The notes under the pieces were generated by a model that had not been told where the DNA came from, did no database searches, and was given only the letters and a program-made list of their open reading frames with translations. This document shows, piece by piece, positions 17,901 through 24,742 of a DNA stretch of 64,000 bases (the first letter of the stretch is position 1; each line of letters opens with the position of its first letter). This DNA comes from Chloroflexi bacterium bin20 (GTDB lineage: Bacteria; Chloroflexota; Anaerolineae; Aggregatilineales; Phototrophicaceae): positions 744,001 through 808,000 of the forward strand of contig MPMG01000001.1 of assembly GCA_002238485.1 (NCBI GenBank). The letters run 5' to 3'. The position numbers and the translations under genes are program-made.

Positions 17901-18113
17901 GAACATGTCTTTGAATGCGCGCGCCAGCACATGATGGCTGCCCGGTTTGCCATTGGCAGTGGGCGGTCCCTCATAGAATACATAGCGAGGAGCGTCGTCG
18001 CGCCCTTCCGTTGTGCGTTCAAAAATGCGGTTGAAGCGCCAAAAATCCAACTGCTGCTGCTCGAGCCGGTTGATAGACTCGCTGTTGACTCTAGTATCGA
18101 CTGCCCTAAACAT
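14910..18113 (-). CDS. ileS: Isoleucine-tRNA ligase, type 2, with a GxHH instead of HxGH signature
   Basis: Charges tRNA-Ile with isoleucine in the cytoplasm. The 1067-aa length and C-terminal anticodon-binding region (LTSDLVAEGLARELIRRIQNLRKRAD) fit the type 2 (eukaryote-like) group. The KMSKS loop is intact near residues 603-607. The first class I signature, normally HxGH (for example PHYGH), reads PGSHH at residues 57-61, so positions 1 and 3 of the motif are exchanged: Gly58-Ser-His60-His61. The editing domain and the WDTHGLPVE motif are present. The ATG at 18113 precedes MFRAVDTRVN; only 75 nt separate it from the TPR gene, leaving no room for a T-box. Copy B of the hairpin repeat follows the stop. 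Confidence 0.95.
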   Translation of the reverse strand: MFRAVDTRVNSESINRLEQQQLDFWRFNRIFERTTEGRDDAPRYVFYEGPPTANGKPGSHHVLARAFKDMFPRYKVMQGFYCLRRGGWDTHGLPVEIEVEKELGFDRKAQIEEYGVAEFNARCRENVFRHINEWEKLTERTAFWVNLDDAYVTFSNEYIESVWWILKRFWDKGLLYRGYKVVPYSPSSGTPLSSHEVAQGYKTITDPSVFVRFPLRDKPGVYMLAWTTTPWTLPANAALAVGADVSYVLVEGPAPDSEDTEQLILAEALMEEVLRDPAAYRIVDRMRGKDLLGWRYQPLYTFLPVEQDYAYVVAADYVSTSDGTGIVHTAPAYGVDDLATGRKYDLPVLITVDESGCFVDAVSTFRGMWFKDADRHIIADLSERGLMYRRESTEHSYPHNWRDDSPLMYFARETWFINTLKYKQTMVDLNQTVKWVPQHVRDGRFGNWLDDLKEWSLGRERYWGTPLPVWLDETNGDMICVGSISELSELAGTDLSELDLHRPFVDDIIFENPTGEGGAMRRVPEVIDVWFDSGAMQLAQWAYPQHNRDILEEQHPADYICEAVDQTRGWFYSLHAISAMLFETVAFKNVICLGHILDENGQKMSKSKGNIVDPWTVLEQTGADAFRWYLYTSGPPGEPRRFSINLVNEVIKKFWSTLWNTYGFFVTYANIDGWTPNQPAPEPAERDLLDQWLLAELHNLIKVVTDAFEDYDATNATRPIEDFVERLSNWYVRLSRDRFWKSEVDDSKLSAYATLYEALCTLAQLLAPTMPFLSEEMYRNLVAEQFSALPESVHLSQWPPADETLLNDPLIDDMALVRRLVSLGLAARNAVQLGVRQPLASAQFALRDLAEAQVIERHAALIRSELNLKRLHVMGADEADEMSATTHYQLNPLPRFLGRKFGRDFKSVQAALRDGEQDFLRPYALQLLDGQDITLELDGEQFEILNQECEVKVSVETPPGAVEDGGYMVILDTQLTSDLVAEGLARELIRRIQNLRKRADFALDDRIDIIYCDASDGLDDVLQLYRGYISSETLADTLQSGALTPAYVGEVVDAKGQSVTIGVRRAQ

Positions 18114-18188
18114 GCGCGCGCATTCCCCGCAGACAAACGGATTCGGCAGCGATTATGACTGAACTTACCCAGAGGCGAAAGGGTCGAG

Positions 18189-18995
18189 TCAAGCGGCTGG
18201 CTGGCTGGTGGCCTTTATCCATGCGCAGACGACTTGGCGAAGGTGCTCGCCGTAAGCTGTGTCCGCGACCTTCTGCGCTTCGCCCCGCCAATACTGGATG
18301 ATTTCACTCTCGATGTCCGGCGCTTTGGCGACGCCCAGCTGGTGCAGGTAGCTTTCTAGCAAGGCGGCTTGCTCTGGCGAATCCAGCAGCTGCGGGCGAA
18401 CGACGAGAAATTGAGCCTGTGCGCTTTGCTCATCACCCTGCAAGAAATGGCACTGTCCCAGCTCGAGGCGCACGATATCTGGCGCGCCAACTGCCAAAGC
18501 CGACTCGATGAATTCCCGAGCGGCGGGGTATTGTCCTTGCATCATCAGCAGCTTGCCGATACTGAAGAGCGCGAGATGATGCCGCGGCTTCAGGTCTAAC
18601 GCATGCTGCAAAGCTCGTCGGCTCTGCTCAAATTGTCCCAGATTCCGGTAGCTGTTGCCCAACAAGACCAGCGCATCGACCGACTCGCGTCCTCGTTCGG
18701 GCAGGGCTTCCAGAAGCGAGCGCGCCGCATCGTAGTCGCCCGCGATGAAATGCTGCTGCGCTTGATGATAAGGCGAAACATCGCGGCGGTTGCCCCACAA
18801 AAATAGCAGCTGCAGCGTGACTAGCAAGCCAAATGCGCCGATGCGCGCCGGCAACTGCAATTGCGGCGGACCCGCCAATCCCACAGCCAGCAGAATCAGC
18901 AGCAGCGATAGCGCCATGACCACCGCAAGCCGGGTTGGCCTATCCCATTCTGGGCTGCGACGCGTCCTGTCTCGCAGGAAATGGCGCAGCATCAT
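18189..18995 (-). CDS. TPR-repeat membrane protein, last gene of a seven-gene operon
   Basis: A 268-aa protein with two hydrophobic segments near the N-terminus (about residues 23-44 and 50-68, VVMALSLLLILLAVGLAG and GAFGLLVTLQLLFLWG), followed by tetratricopeptide-like helical repeats (DALVLLGNSYRNLGQFEQSRRALQHALDLKPRHHLALFSIGKLLMMQGQYPAAREFIESAL). It overlaps the upstream TPR gene by 4 nt (ATGA), so coupling is likely. The TPR part should face the cytoplasm and bind other proteins. No enzymatic motif is present. Function unknown. Confidence 0.8.
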   Translation of the reverse strand: MMLRHFLRDRTRRSPEWDRPTRLAVVMALSLLLILLAVGLAGPPQLQLPARIGAFGLLVTLQLLFLWGNRRDVSPYHQAQQHFIAGDYDAARSLLEALPERGRESVDALVLLGNSYRNLGQFEQSRRALQHALDLKPRHHLALFSIGKLLMMQGQYPAAREFIESALAVGAPDIVRLELGQCHFLQGDEQSAQAQFLVVRPQLLDSPEQAALLESYLHQLGVAKAPDIESEIIQYWRGEAQKVADTAYGEHLRQVVCAWIKATSQPAA

Positions 18996-19879
18996 GCCGG
19001 TTGCTTGCTCACTGACTGCGCCGCGTCTATCGCAATCTCAATCTTTTCCAGCTCATAATTGAGCAGGCTGCCATAAGCCGTGCCTTCCAGGGCGCGCAGG
19101 GTCGACTTCCAGGCTTGCAAGCCGTGTTGTGTGTCGACCATGCGTTTGGTCGCGCCCTGGGCATCATCAACTGCGCCCAAATTTTGAAAATGCTTCGACA
19201 GATAATAGTTGACGCGCACAGCGTACATGGACGGCATGGAATAGAGCGCGGCATGTTTGAAAGACTCGATGGCCGAGTCGTGTTCGCCCGCCAACTGCTG
19301 AACAAAGCCCAGCTCTGCCCAGATGATCGGCTGCGCGGGAGAAAGCTGCGCGGCCGTCTGCAAAGCCAGCGCCGCCTCGCCATAGCTGGCTTGCATGCGA
19401 TAGCCGTTCGCCAAGGTCATATATGCGCCCGCATCGCCAGGGAAAAGCTGCACGGCGCGATCGGCTGTCTCTTGCGCTTTTGCCAGCTGGCCATTGTAAG
19501 CATAGGCGCTGGTGAGCAGCATCAGCAGATCGGGCGTGATCTTGCCGCCGGCCACGACACGCTCCAGCAATTGAATCGCCTGCGGAAATTGCATCTTCTG
19601 TATGAGCCGATACGCCTCGCCATAACCCGCGCCATAACGCCGCGATTGCCGCGCCAGCAGAATGCCCACCAAGAAGAAACCGAGCAGAATCATGCTCGCC
19701 GACAAGCACAAGCCCGCCAGCGACATCTGCGCTACCGGCGACAGATAAGGCTCGAGCGGCTGGGTGATGCCATCCGCAAGCTCGATGATCATGCCGATCA
19801 CGAAGATGATAAATCCTAGCGCGGCCAAGCCAACGCAGACAAAAACCGCAACCCAGGCCAAGAGGCGTCGCAGTGACAT
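18992..19879 (-). CDS. TPR-repeat membrane protein
   Basis: A 295-aa protein starting MSLRRLLAWVAVFVCVG. I preferred this ATG because it lies just after the previous gene's stop rather than inside that gene. Two membrane segments (about residues 8-32 and 50-75, VAQMSLAGLCLSASMILLGFFLVGILL) precede four to five TPR-like units (LLTSAYAYNGQLAKAQETADRAVQLFPGDAGAYMTLANGYRMQASYGEAALALQTAAQLSPAQPIIWAELGF...). Same two-helix-plus-TPR plan as its neighbours. It is probably a scaffold; no catalytic residues are evident. Confidence 0.78.
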   Translation of the reverse strand: MSLRRLLAWVAVFVCVGLAALGFIIFVIGMIIELADGITQPLEPYLSPVAQMSLAGLCLSASMILLGFFLVGILLARQSRRYGAGYGEAYRLIQKMQFPQAIQLLERVVAGGKITPDLLMLLTSAYAYNGQLAKAQETADRAVQLFPGDAGAYMTLANGYRMQASYGEAALALQTAAQLSPAQPIIWAELGFVQQLAGEHDSAIESFKHAALYSMPSMYAVRVNYYLSKHFQNLGAVDDAQGATKRMVDTQHGLQAWKSTLRALEGTAYGSLLNYELEKIEIAIDAAQSVSKQPA

Positions 19880-19886
19880 CGCGCGC

Positions 19887-20873
19887 CTACTCTGGGATAG
19901 ACACGGGCTCGCCAGCAATCAGTTGGCGCGCCTGCTCAATATCGTCTTTCAATACCGCTCGCAGCGCCTTTGCCTCGTCTGCGCTCATGATAACCTGCCA
20001 TTCTTCTTGACCTGCGCGCTCTCGCCGCAGCGATGCAAGCGCCGTTTCTGCAGCAGCGACATCATCCAGCCGCCTATGCGCGCGCCACAAGTATAAATGC
20101 GCCAAGAGCCGGTGTCGAGAATCGGGCATCTTCGCCGCCAGCGCCGACTCGATATGGCGAATCACGGCGGGACTGTCGCGCAGGCGGTCTTCGATCATGC
20201 CCAGGTTGTAAGCGGCCACCCATTCGTCCGGCGCGAGTTCCTGGGCTTTGCGAGCCGCTTCACGCGCCTGCTGATAACGCCCCGCCTGCAGTTCGACTTC
20301 CGCGAGTCCGTTCTGCGCCACGGCCGATCCTGGTTCCAGCTCGATCATAGTCCGATAATCTTTCCGCGCGGCCGGCAGCCTGTCCGCCAAACGATGCAGC
20401 TCGGCGCGAAATCGGTAATGCTCGGCTGCGCGGGGCTCTTCGTTGATCTGCGCGTTCATAGCAGCGATGGCAGCCGCATAATCGCGCTTGCGCATGGCTT
20501 TTACCGCCGCTTTTACATGACCGGGACCGGCGCTGCGAAAGATGAAAATGCCGGCGACGATCCAGCCCAAGCCCGCGCCCACGAACAGCCCGCTGAGCTG
20601 CGGCGCGACCAACGTGCCAATCACCATGGCCAGCAGCGACGGCAGCGCCACACCGAGCCAACGTTTGCGCTCCTCGCTGGGCAGACGACTGAGAAACAGC
20701 CCGGCCGCGCCAAGTAGAAAAACCAACAGCAGCAAAGTCTGCAGCGCGGTCGCCCATTCTTGGTCGCCGCCTGCTGCCGTCAGCGCCAGGCTCGCCAAGC
20801 CGGTGGCAGCCAGCAAGCCCAGCAAGAGGCGGAAGTTGCGCGGACCCAGGAAGATCTGCAGTCGCTTCAGCAT
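19887..20873 (-). CDS. TPR-repeat membrane protein
   Basis: Starts MLKRLQIFLGPRNFRLLLGL, giving 328 aa; the ATG overlaps the upstream stop by 7 nt (ATGCTGA). Four hydrophobic segments are packed into the first 130 residues (LLGLLAATGLASLALTAAG, ALQTLLLLVFLLGAAGLFL, LGVALPSLLAMVIGTLVA, SGLFVGAGLGWIVAGIFIF). TPR-like helices follow (AAIAAMNAQINEEPRAAEHYRFRAELHRLADRLPAARKDYRTMIELEPGSAVAQNGLAEVELQAGRYQQAREAARKAQEL). The three consecutive genes of this architecture may be ancient duplicates or parts of one membrane assembly. Function unknown. Confidence 0.78.
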   Translation of the reverse strand: MLKRLQIFLGPRNFRLLLGLLAATGLASLALTAAGGDQEWATALQTLLLLVFLLGAAGLFLSRLPSEERKRWLGVALPSLLAMVIGTLVAPQLSGLFVGAGLGWIVAGIFIFRSAGPGHVKAAVKAMRKRDYAAAIAAMNAQINEEPRAAEHYRFRAELHRLADRLPAARKDYRTMIELEPGSAVAQNGLAEVELQAGRYQQAREAARKAQELAPDEWVAAYNLGMIEDRLRDSPAVIRHIESALAAKMPDSRHRLLAHLYLWRAHRRLDDVAAAETALASLRRERAGQEEWQVIMSADEAKALRAVLKDDIEQARQLIAGEPVSIPE

Positions 20874-21592
20874 GTGGATGGCTCTGGATGACGCGCGGGC
20901 GCGACATAGTTGCTTATTTGCACGACGATCTCTTGCTGTTGAAAGGCGTTGACGCGGCGGATAATCACATCGTGTTTGTCCAGCCAATAGGCAGCCGCTT
21001 TGTCATGATAAATAAAGCGCCGTGTTGCAATCGTGCGATTGCCCAACATGAAGGTGTCTGTGCCCGCCAAAGCAACCGGCGACACCACCTGCCGCAGCGT
21101 GCCGGGCAGCAGTTGTGCATAGTCGAAAGCCGGCACGAAGAGCCAGGTAGGCTTACTGCCCCGCGCAGCCAAAGCGGCGATCGCGCGTCCACGAAATGGC
21201 AGCAGCGGCACATCGATCAATATGTCCTGCGGCAGCTCCAACTCACGGTATTGGCGTTCTGCGCCGTTGAGCTCGTAACCAACCTGCAGGCAGCCATCGG
21301 CTAGCTGATAGGTGGCGCGCAGATCGTGGACGCCGCCCGGGAAATGCGCATTTTCGTAACGGATATCCAGCCGCGCCAGCGCTCCAGCCCGGTCTAGCAG
21401 CGCCTCTGCCAAGACCGACCTGCCCTCTTCGCGCAGGGAATCGGCATCAACGCGGATAAAATGCTCGCCGTCAGGGTGCGCGTGGATCGTCCAGGATTCG
21501 CTCTTCTGCAGCGGCGCACCGCGCTTGCTGAATAGATAGCGCCCACCTGCTACGAAACGTTCGTGTGCCTGCACTGGATGCAAGCTGCGCAT
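20867..21592 (-). CDS. Unrecognised 241-aa protein, probably beta-rich
   Basis: No family recognised. There is no signal peptide or membrane segment. The alternation of charged and hydrophobic residues (SWTIHAHPDGEHFIRVDADSL, ALARLDIRYENAHFPGGVHDLRATYQLADGCLQVGYELNGAERQYRELELPQDILIDVPLLPF) suggests a sheet-rich fold of the lipocalin/DUF3108 kind, but I cannot confirm it. Start and stop are both embedded in overlaps: TGATG with alaX upstream and ATGCTGA with the TPR gene downstream, so its reading frame is well supported by context. Confidence 0.6.
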   Translation of the reverse strand: MRSLHPVQAHERFVAGGRYLFSKRGAPLQKSESWTIHAHPDGEHFIRVDADSLREEGRSVLAEALLDRAGALARLDIRYENAHFPGGVHDLRATYQLADGCLQVGYELNGAERQYRELELPQDILIDVPLLPFRGRAIAALAARGSKPTWLFVPAFDYAQLLPGTLRQVVSPVALAGTDTFMLGNRTIATRRFIYHDKAAAYWLDKHDVIIRRVNAFQQQEIVVQISNYVAPARHPEPSTC

Positions 21593-22299
21593 CAGTCGCC
21601 GATCTCCACATAAAGACGTTTGTTGATGCCGCCTTTGCTCTTGTATTTGCTGATTTTGATGCTGCCGACTTCGCTGGTGTTGGCGACATGCGTGCCGCCA
21701 TCGGCTTGCAAATCCAAGCCGACAATTTCGACCGTGCGCACTTCTTTGATGCCCGGCGGCAGCAGGTTGATTTTGGTGCGGATGAGATCGGGGATTTGGA
21801 AGGCTTCTTCGCGCGGCAGGATGTCGATTTTGATTGGCAGGGACTTCGCCACTTCTTCGTTGATCTTGTCTTCAATTTCGCTGACAGTGTCTGGCGACAG
21901 CCGTTCAAATTCAAAGTCCATCCGCGCCGACAACACAGCCATGTTGCCGCCGGTTACACTGGCTTGATAGTCGCGCCAAATAACGCCGCAGAGGATATGC
22001 ATAGCACTGTGTGTGCGCATGATCTGGTAGCGCCTCTGCCAGTCCAGTTCCGCCTGCACGGTCGCGCCAATCGGCGGCAGCTCGCCATCGATGATATGCA
22101 GGCCGCCGCGCCGTGCTGTTTTGACGATGAATTCGGCGCTGTCTGTGCGCAGCCAGCCGCGATCGGGCTGTTGTCCGCCACCGCCAGGAAAGAAGGCAGT
22201 GCGGTCGAGCAAGACGCCGTTTTGCCTGGCATCGTGTTCGGCCACCGCGGCGCTGAAGGTCTGCAAATAGCTATCGCGCAGATACAGATAGTCGGTCAT
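21592..22299 (-). CDS. AlaX-type alanyl-tRNA editing protein
   Basis: A free-standing editing domain that hydrolyses Ser (and Gly) mistakenly attached to tRNA-Ala. At 235 aa with a Gly-rich FFPGGGGQQPDRGWL loop (residues 36-50) it resembles the medium AlaX-M class. The metal-binding HxxxH is His97-SAM-His101; the second ligand pair, usually CxxxH, reads Asp200-GGT-His204. I use the ATG at 22299, which overlaps the upstream GNAT stop as ATGA; longer starts would lie inside that gene. It is third in the operon headed by two acetyltransferases. Confidence 0.88.
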   Translation of the reverse strand: MTDYLYLRDSYLQTFSAAVAEHDARQNGVLLDRTAFFPGGGGQQPDRGWLRTDSAEFIVKTARRGGLHIIDGELPPIGATVQAELDWQRRYQIMRTHSAMHILCGVIWRDYQASVTGGNMAVLSARMDFEFERLSPDTVSEIEDKINEEVAKSLPIKIDILPREEAFQIPDLIRTKINLLPPGIKEVRTVEIVGLDLQADGGTHVANTSEVGSIKISKYKSKGGINKRLYVEIGD

Positions 22300-22778
22300 G
22301 ATTCGTCTCCCGGGATCATCGCTCGCATGCGCAGCAAGGTAGCCTCGCCACCCAAAGCCCGCCAGAAAGCCAGCGCGGTCGGGTTGTGCGCGCTCGCGTA
22401 CCATTCAAAGCTCGTCACTTCGCAGGCGCGAAACCACAGCATCAGCCGCTCGACCAGCCTGCGTCCTATTCCCTGTCGGCGCTGCTCCACACAGACGAAG
22501 ATATCCGTAATCATTCCACAGCGCATAGATTCAAACATTTCGTTGTTGATATCGGCGATGCCGCCACTGATGTATCCGACCAGCTTGCCTTCGACTTCCG
22601 CCACCAGAACGCGCGCAAAAGAGTCGCGCAGGCGATCTTCAATGAAACGCGCGTACGATTCTGCTCCATCGGCAGCTGGACGAAAAGTGCTGGCGTCCAA
22701 TTGAGCGTGCTGCGCGGCCATCTGCGCCCACAACTGGCTGATGCGCGGGATATCGGTCTGCTGCGCCAGGCGGATCAT
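22296..22778 (-). CDS. GNAT-family N-acetyltransferase
   Basis: A 160-aa acetyltransferase starting MIRLAQQTDIPRISQLWAQM. The acetyl-CoA pyrophosphate loop appears as RRQGIGRRLVERLMLWF after the beta4 strand ITDIFVCVEQ, and the C-terminal WYASAHNPTALAFWRALGGE is typical. The substrate cannot be told from the sequence. Both ends overlap neighbours by ATGA, so it is coupled to the GNAT before and to alaX after. Pairing with an aminoacyl-tRNA editor might point to an amino-acid or tRNA-linked substrate; that is speculation. Confidence 0.88.
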   Translation of the reverse strand: MIRLAQQTDIPRISQLWAQMAAQHAQLDASTFRPAADGAESYARFIEDRLRDSFARVLVAEVEGKLVGYISGGIADINNEMFESMRCGMITDIFVCVEQRRQGIGRRLVERLMLWFRACEVTSFEWYASAHNPTALAFWRALGGEATLLRMRAMIPGDES

Positions 22779-23239
22779 AGCGGCAGCCAATAGCGCTGCG
22801 ATCGCGGACGAGCGCCTTGCCCGCGCCAGAATGCCGCCTCGACTGGATAGGCAATTGGCGCGTCTATCTCCAGCACATCGATGCCCTGCGCACGCAGCCA
22901 CATGCCGGCTCGAGCCAGGAGTTGGCTGCTCAATGCCGCATGTGGCTGGTGCAAGTCGACAGCCATCGCCAAGAGCCTGCCCACAGGAGCGGGCCCCAAT
23001 CCCGCTTCGCCCGCACAAATGCCCACAGCCAGGAATCCTGCCAGTTCGTCTCGCAACGCCGCGGCAAACATGGCGGCTTTGTCGTCAGCAAGCCAGTCGC
23101 TGGCTGTTCGCTGCCACGCCCGTAGCGCATCTGGCAGGAACTGGACGAGCGATTCGCTCTGTTGCAAGAGGCATTGCCGCTCGAACCACAACTGGCTGGC
23201 GGCTGGCAAGTCTGCTGGAGAAGCCTCGCGGATGAGCAT
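22775..23239 (-). CDS. GNAT-like acetyltransferase, first gene of the operon
   Basis: A 154-aa GNAT-like protein starting MLIREASPADLPAASQLWFE. The fold order is recognisable (FAAALRDELAGFLAVGI, PVGRLLAMAVDLHQPHAALSSQLLARAGMWLRAQGIDVLEIDAP), but the acetyl-CoA loop is degenerate: the usual RxxGxG/A is replaced by HQPHAALSSQL, so activity is doubtful. It lies about 30 nt downstream of a strong promoter (23270-23298) and overlaps the next GNAT by 4 nt. It may be a partner or non-catalytic paralogue of that gene. Confidence 0.75.
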   Translation of the reverse strand: MLIREASPADLPAASQLWFERQCLLQQSESLVQFLPDALRAWQRTASDWLADDKAAMFAAALRDELAGFLAVGICAGEAGLGPAPVGRLLAMAVDLHQPHAALSSQLLARAGMWLRAQGIDVLEIDAPIAYPVEAAFWRGQGARPRSQRYWLPL

Positions 23240-23269
23240 GACATAAGCAACTGGTTGTCGGTGAGCGGA

Positions 23270-23298
23270 AGCATAGCACCTGCCCGCGCGGGCAACAA
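23270..23298 (-). promoter_or_regulatory. Promoter of the GNAT-alaX-TPR operon with a 14-bp palindrome in its spacer
   Basis: On the minus strand: TTGTTG (23293-23298), a 17-nt spacer, TATGCT (23270-23275) preceded by TGC (extended -10). The spacer contains the perfect palindrome TGCCCGCGCGGGCA (23281-23294), a plausible repressor site. A divergent TATACT (23343-23348) lies before the plus-strand TPR gene, but without a clear -35. Confidence 0.6.
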
Positions 23299-23391
23299 GC
23301 TGCGAGGCCTTGGCTGGCAATGGCGGCGCGGCGACATCGCGTTATACTATAAGAAAGAATGGCAGCGCAGAGGCGGCAAAGGAGCCAAATC

Positions 23392-23739
23392 ATGTCCACA
23401 ATGCCAGCAGCGGAGAAAATCGGTCAGGCTTGGCGGATGCACCGCGACAAGGATAACGATAGCGCTATCCAGATGTTTAACGACATCTTGGCAACGCACC
23501 CCGAAAGTGTGGACGCGCTCTATGGCTTGGGCTTGTCGTACAAAGCCAGCGGAGAACATGCCGATGCGGCCAAAGCTTTTGCGCAGGCGCTGGGCATCAC
23601 CGAAAGCGCGCTTTCCGCAGTCTTGCAGACTTCGCATGCCGAGGGTCATCAAAGCGGCAACGACCTGGAAACGGATTTTGACGACCGCTACATGATGCTC
23701 TCGCGCATGCTCAAACAGCGCCTCGAGGAAGTGTCCTAG
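23392..23739 (+). CDS. Small TPR-like protein
   Basis: A 115-aa protein starting MSTMPAAEKIGQAWRMHRDKDN; AAAGGAG lies 7 nt before the ATG, the best ribosome site nearby. One and a half TPR-like units follow (AIQMFNDILATHPESVDALYGLGLSYKASGEHADAAKAFAQALGI), then an acidic helical tail. It is transcribed divergently from the TPR-containing operon and is followed 11 nt later by the UroD-like gene. A binding or scaffolding role is likely; the partner is unknown. Confidence 0.75.
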   Translation: MSTMPAAEKIGQAWRMHRDKDNDSAIQMFNDILATHPESVDALYGLGLSYKASGEHADAAKAFAQALGITESALSAVLQTSHAEGHQSGNDLETDFDDRYMMLSRMLKQRLEEVS

Positions 23740-23750
23740 CTCTGAGCGGC

Positions 23751-24740
23751 ATGCGCAAGCGAGAACGCCTGGAGCGCGCGCTGGCGGGAGAGGCTGTTGA
23801 TCGTGTGCCGGCGGCGCTTTGGCGTCATTTCCCCGGCGACGACCAGCGCTACACCGATCTCGCCCGTTCCATCATAGACTTCCAGCACGACTACAACTGG
23901 GACTTCGTGCGCGCCATGCCGTCGCGCAGCTTTCTGGTCAGCGACTATGGTGTGAGCGATGCCTGGCGTGGCGATGCGCGAGGAATCCGCGAGATCAACA
24001 AACGGATCGTGCGGCGCTCGCTGGACTGGACCGGGCTGCGACCACTAACGCCAGACCGCGGCGCTTTGGCACAGCAGGTTGAATGCTTGCGGCTGGTGGA
24101 CAAGGCGCTGCAATCGGACAATACGCCGCTCGTGCAGACAATCTACAGTCCCCTGGTACAGGCGGCGCAACTGGCGGGTCGACAGAAACTGCTGCGCGAT
24201 TTGCGATTGCGTCCCGACCGCCTGCGCAGCGGGTTGACGCAGTTGACCGAAAGCACCATGCGCTTTGTCGCGGCGCTGGCAAAGCTGGACAGCCTTGCTG
24301 GCATCTTCCTCGTCACCGAATTCGCCAACCACGAAATCATGTCCGAAGCCGAATATACCTCCATCGCGCTGCCACACATTCGCAATATCCTGGCTGCCTT
24401 GCCCAGGCACTGGTGGCTGAATATGGTGCAGGTCGCCGGTGCATCACCCATGCTGGGGCTGATAGACGAGCTGCCCATCCAGGCGCTGAATTGGGATGTG
24501 CGGGCTGCTGGCATTGCGCTGGAAGATGCGCGCAACACTTTTTCCAGCGCTATCTGCGGCGGATTGAGCGACGACGACTTGCTTCTGGGCACGCCAAGCT
24601 TGCTGCGTTCGTCCGTGCAAGAAACGTCTCGCCACTGTAAATCGCGGCGGCTGATCATCAGCGGGGGTGGCTGCGGCTTTGTCACCACGCCATTGTCCAA
24701 CATCCGCGCCCTGCGCAGCGCTGTGGAGAGTGAGAGCTAG
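23751..24740 (+). CDS. Uroporphyrinogen decarboxylase (URO-D/MtaA) superfamily protein
   Basis: A 329-aa protein of the URO-D/MtaA/CmuA superfamily. It opens RERLERALAGEAVDRVPAALWRHFPGDDQ, followed by TIYSPLVQAAQLAG in the middle and ILAALPRHWWLNMVQVAGASPMLGLIDELPIQALNWDVRAAGIALEDAR towards the end. True HemE has an Arg-rich porphyrinogen-binding start that is not obvious here. No other heme genes lie nearby. The family also includes corrinoid-dependent methyltransferases, so I leave the substrate open. It follows the small TPR gene and ends 2 nt before rsmD. Confidence 0.75.
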   Translation: MRKRERLERALAGEAVDRVPAALWRHFPGDDQRYTDLARSIIDFQHDYNWDFVRAMPSRSFLVSDYGVSDAWRGDARGIREINKRIVRRSLDWTGLRPLTPDRGALAQQVECLRLVDKALQSDNTPLVQTIYSPLVQAAQLAGRQKLLRDLRLRPDRLRSGLTQLTESTMRFVAALAKLDSLAGIFLVTEFANHEIMSEAEYTSIALPHIRNILAALPRHWWLNMVQVAGASPMLGLIDELPIQALNWDVRAAGIALEDARNTFSSAICGGLSDDDLLLGTPSLLRSSVQETSRHCKSRRLIISGGGCGFVTTPLSNIRALRSAVESES

Positions 24741-24742
24741 GT

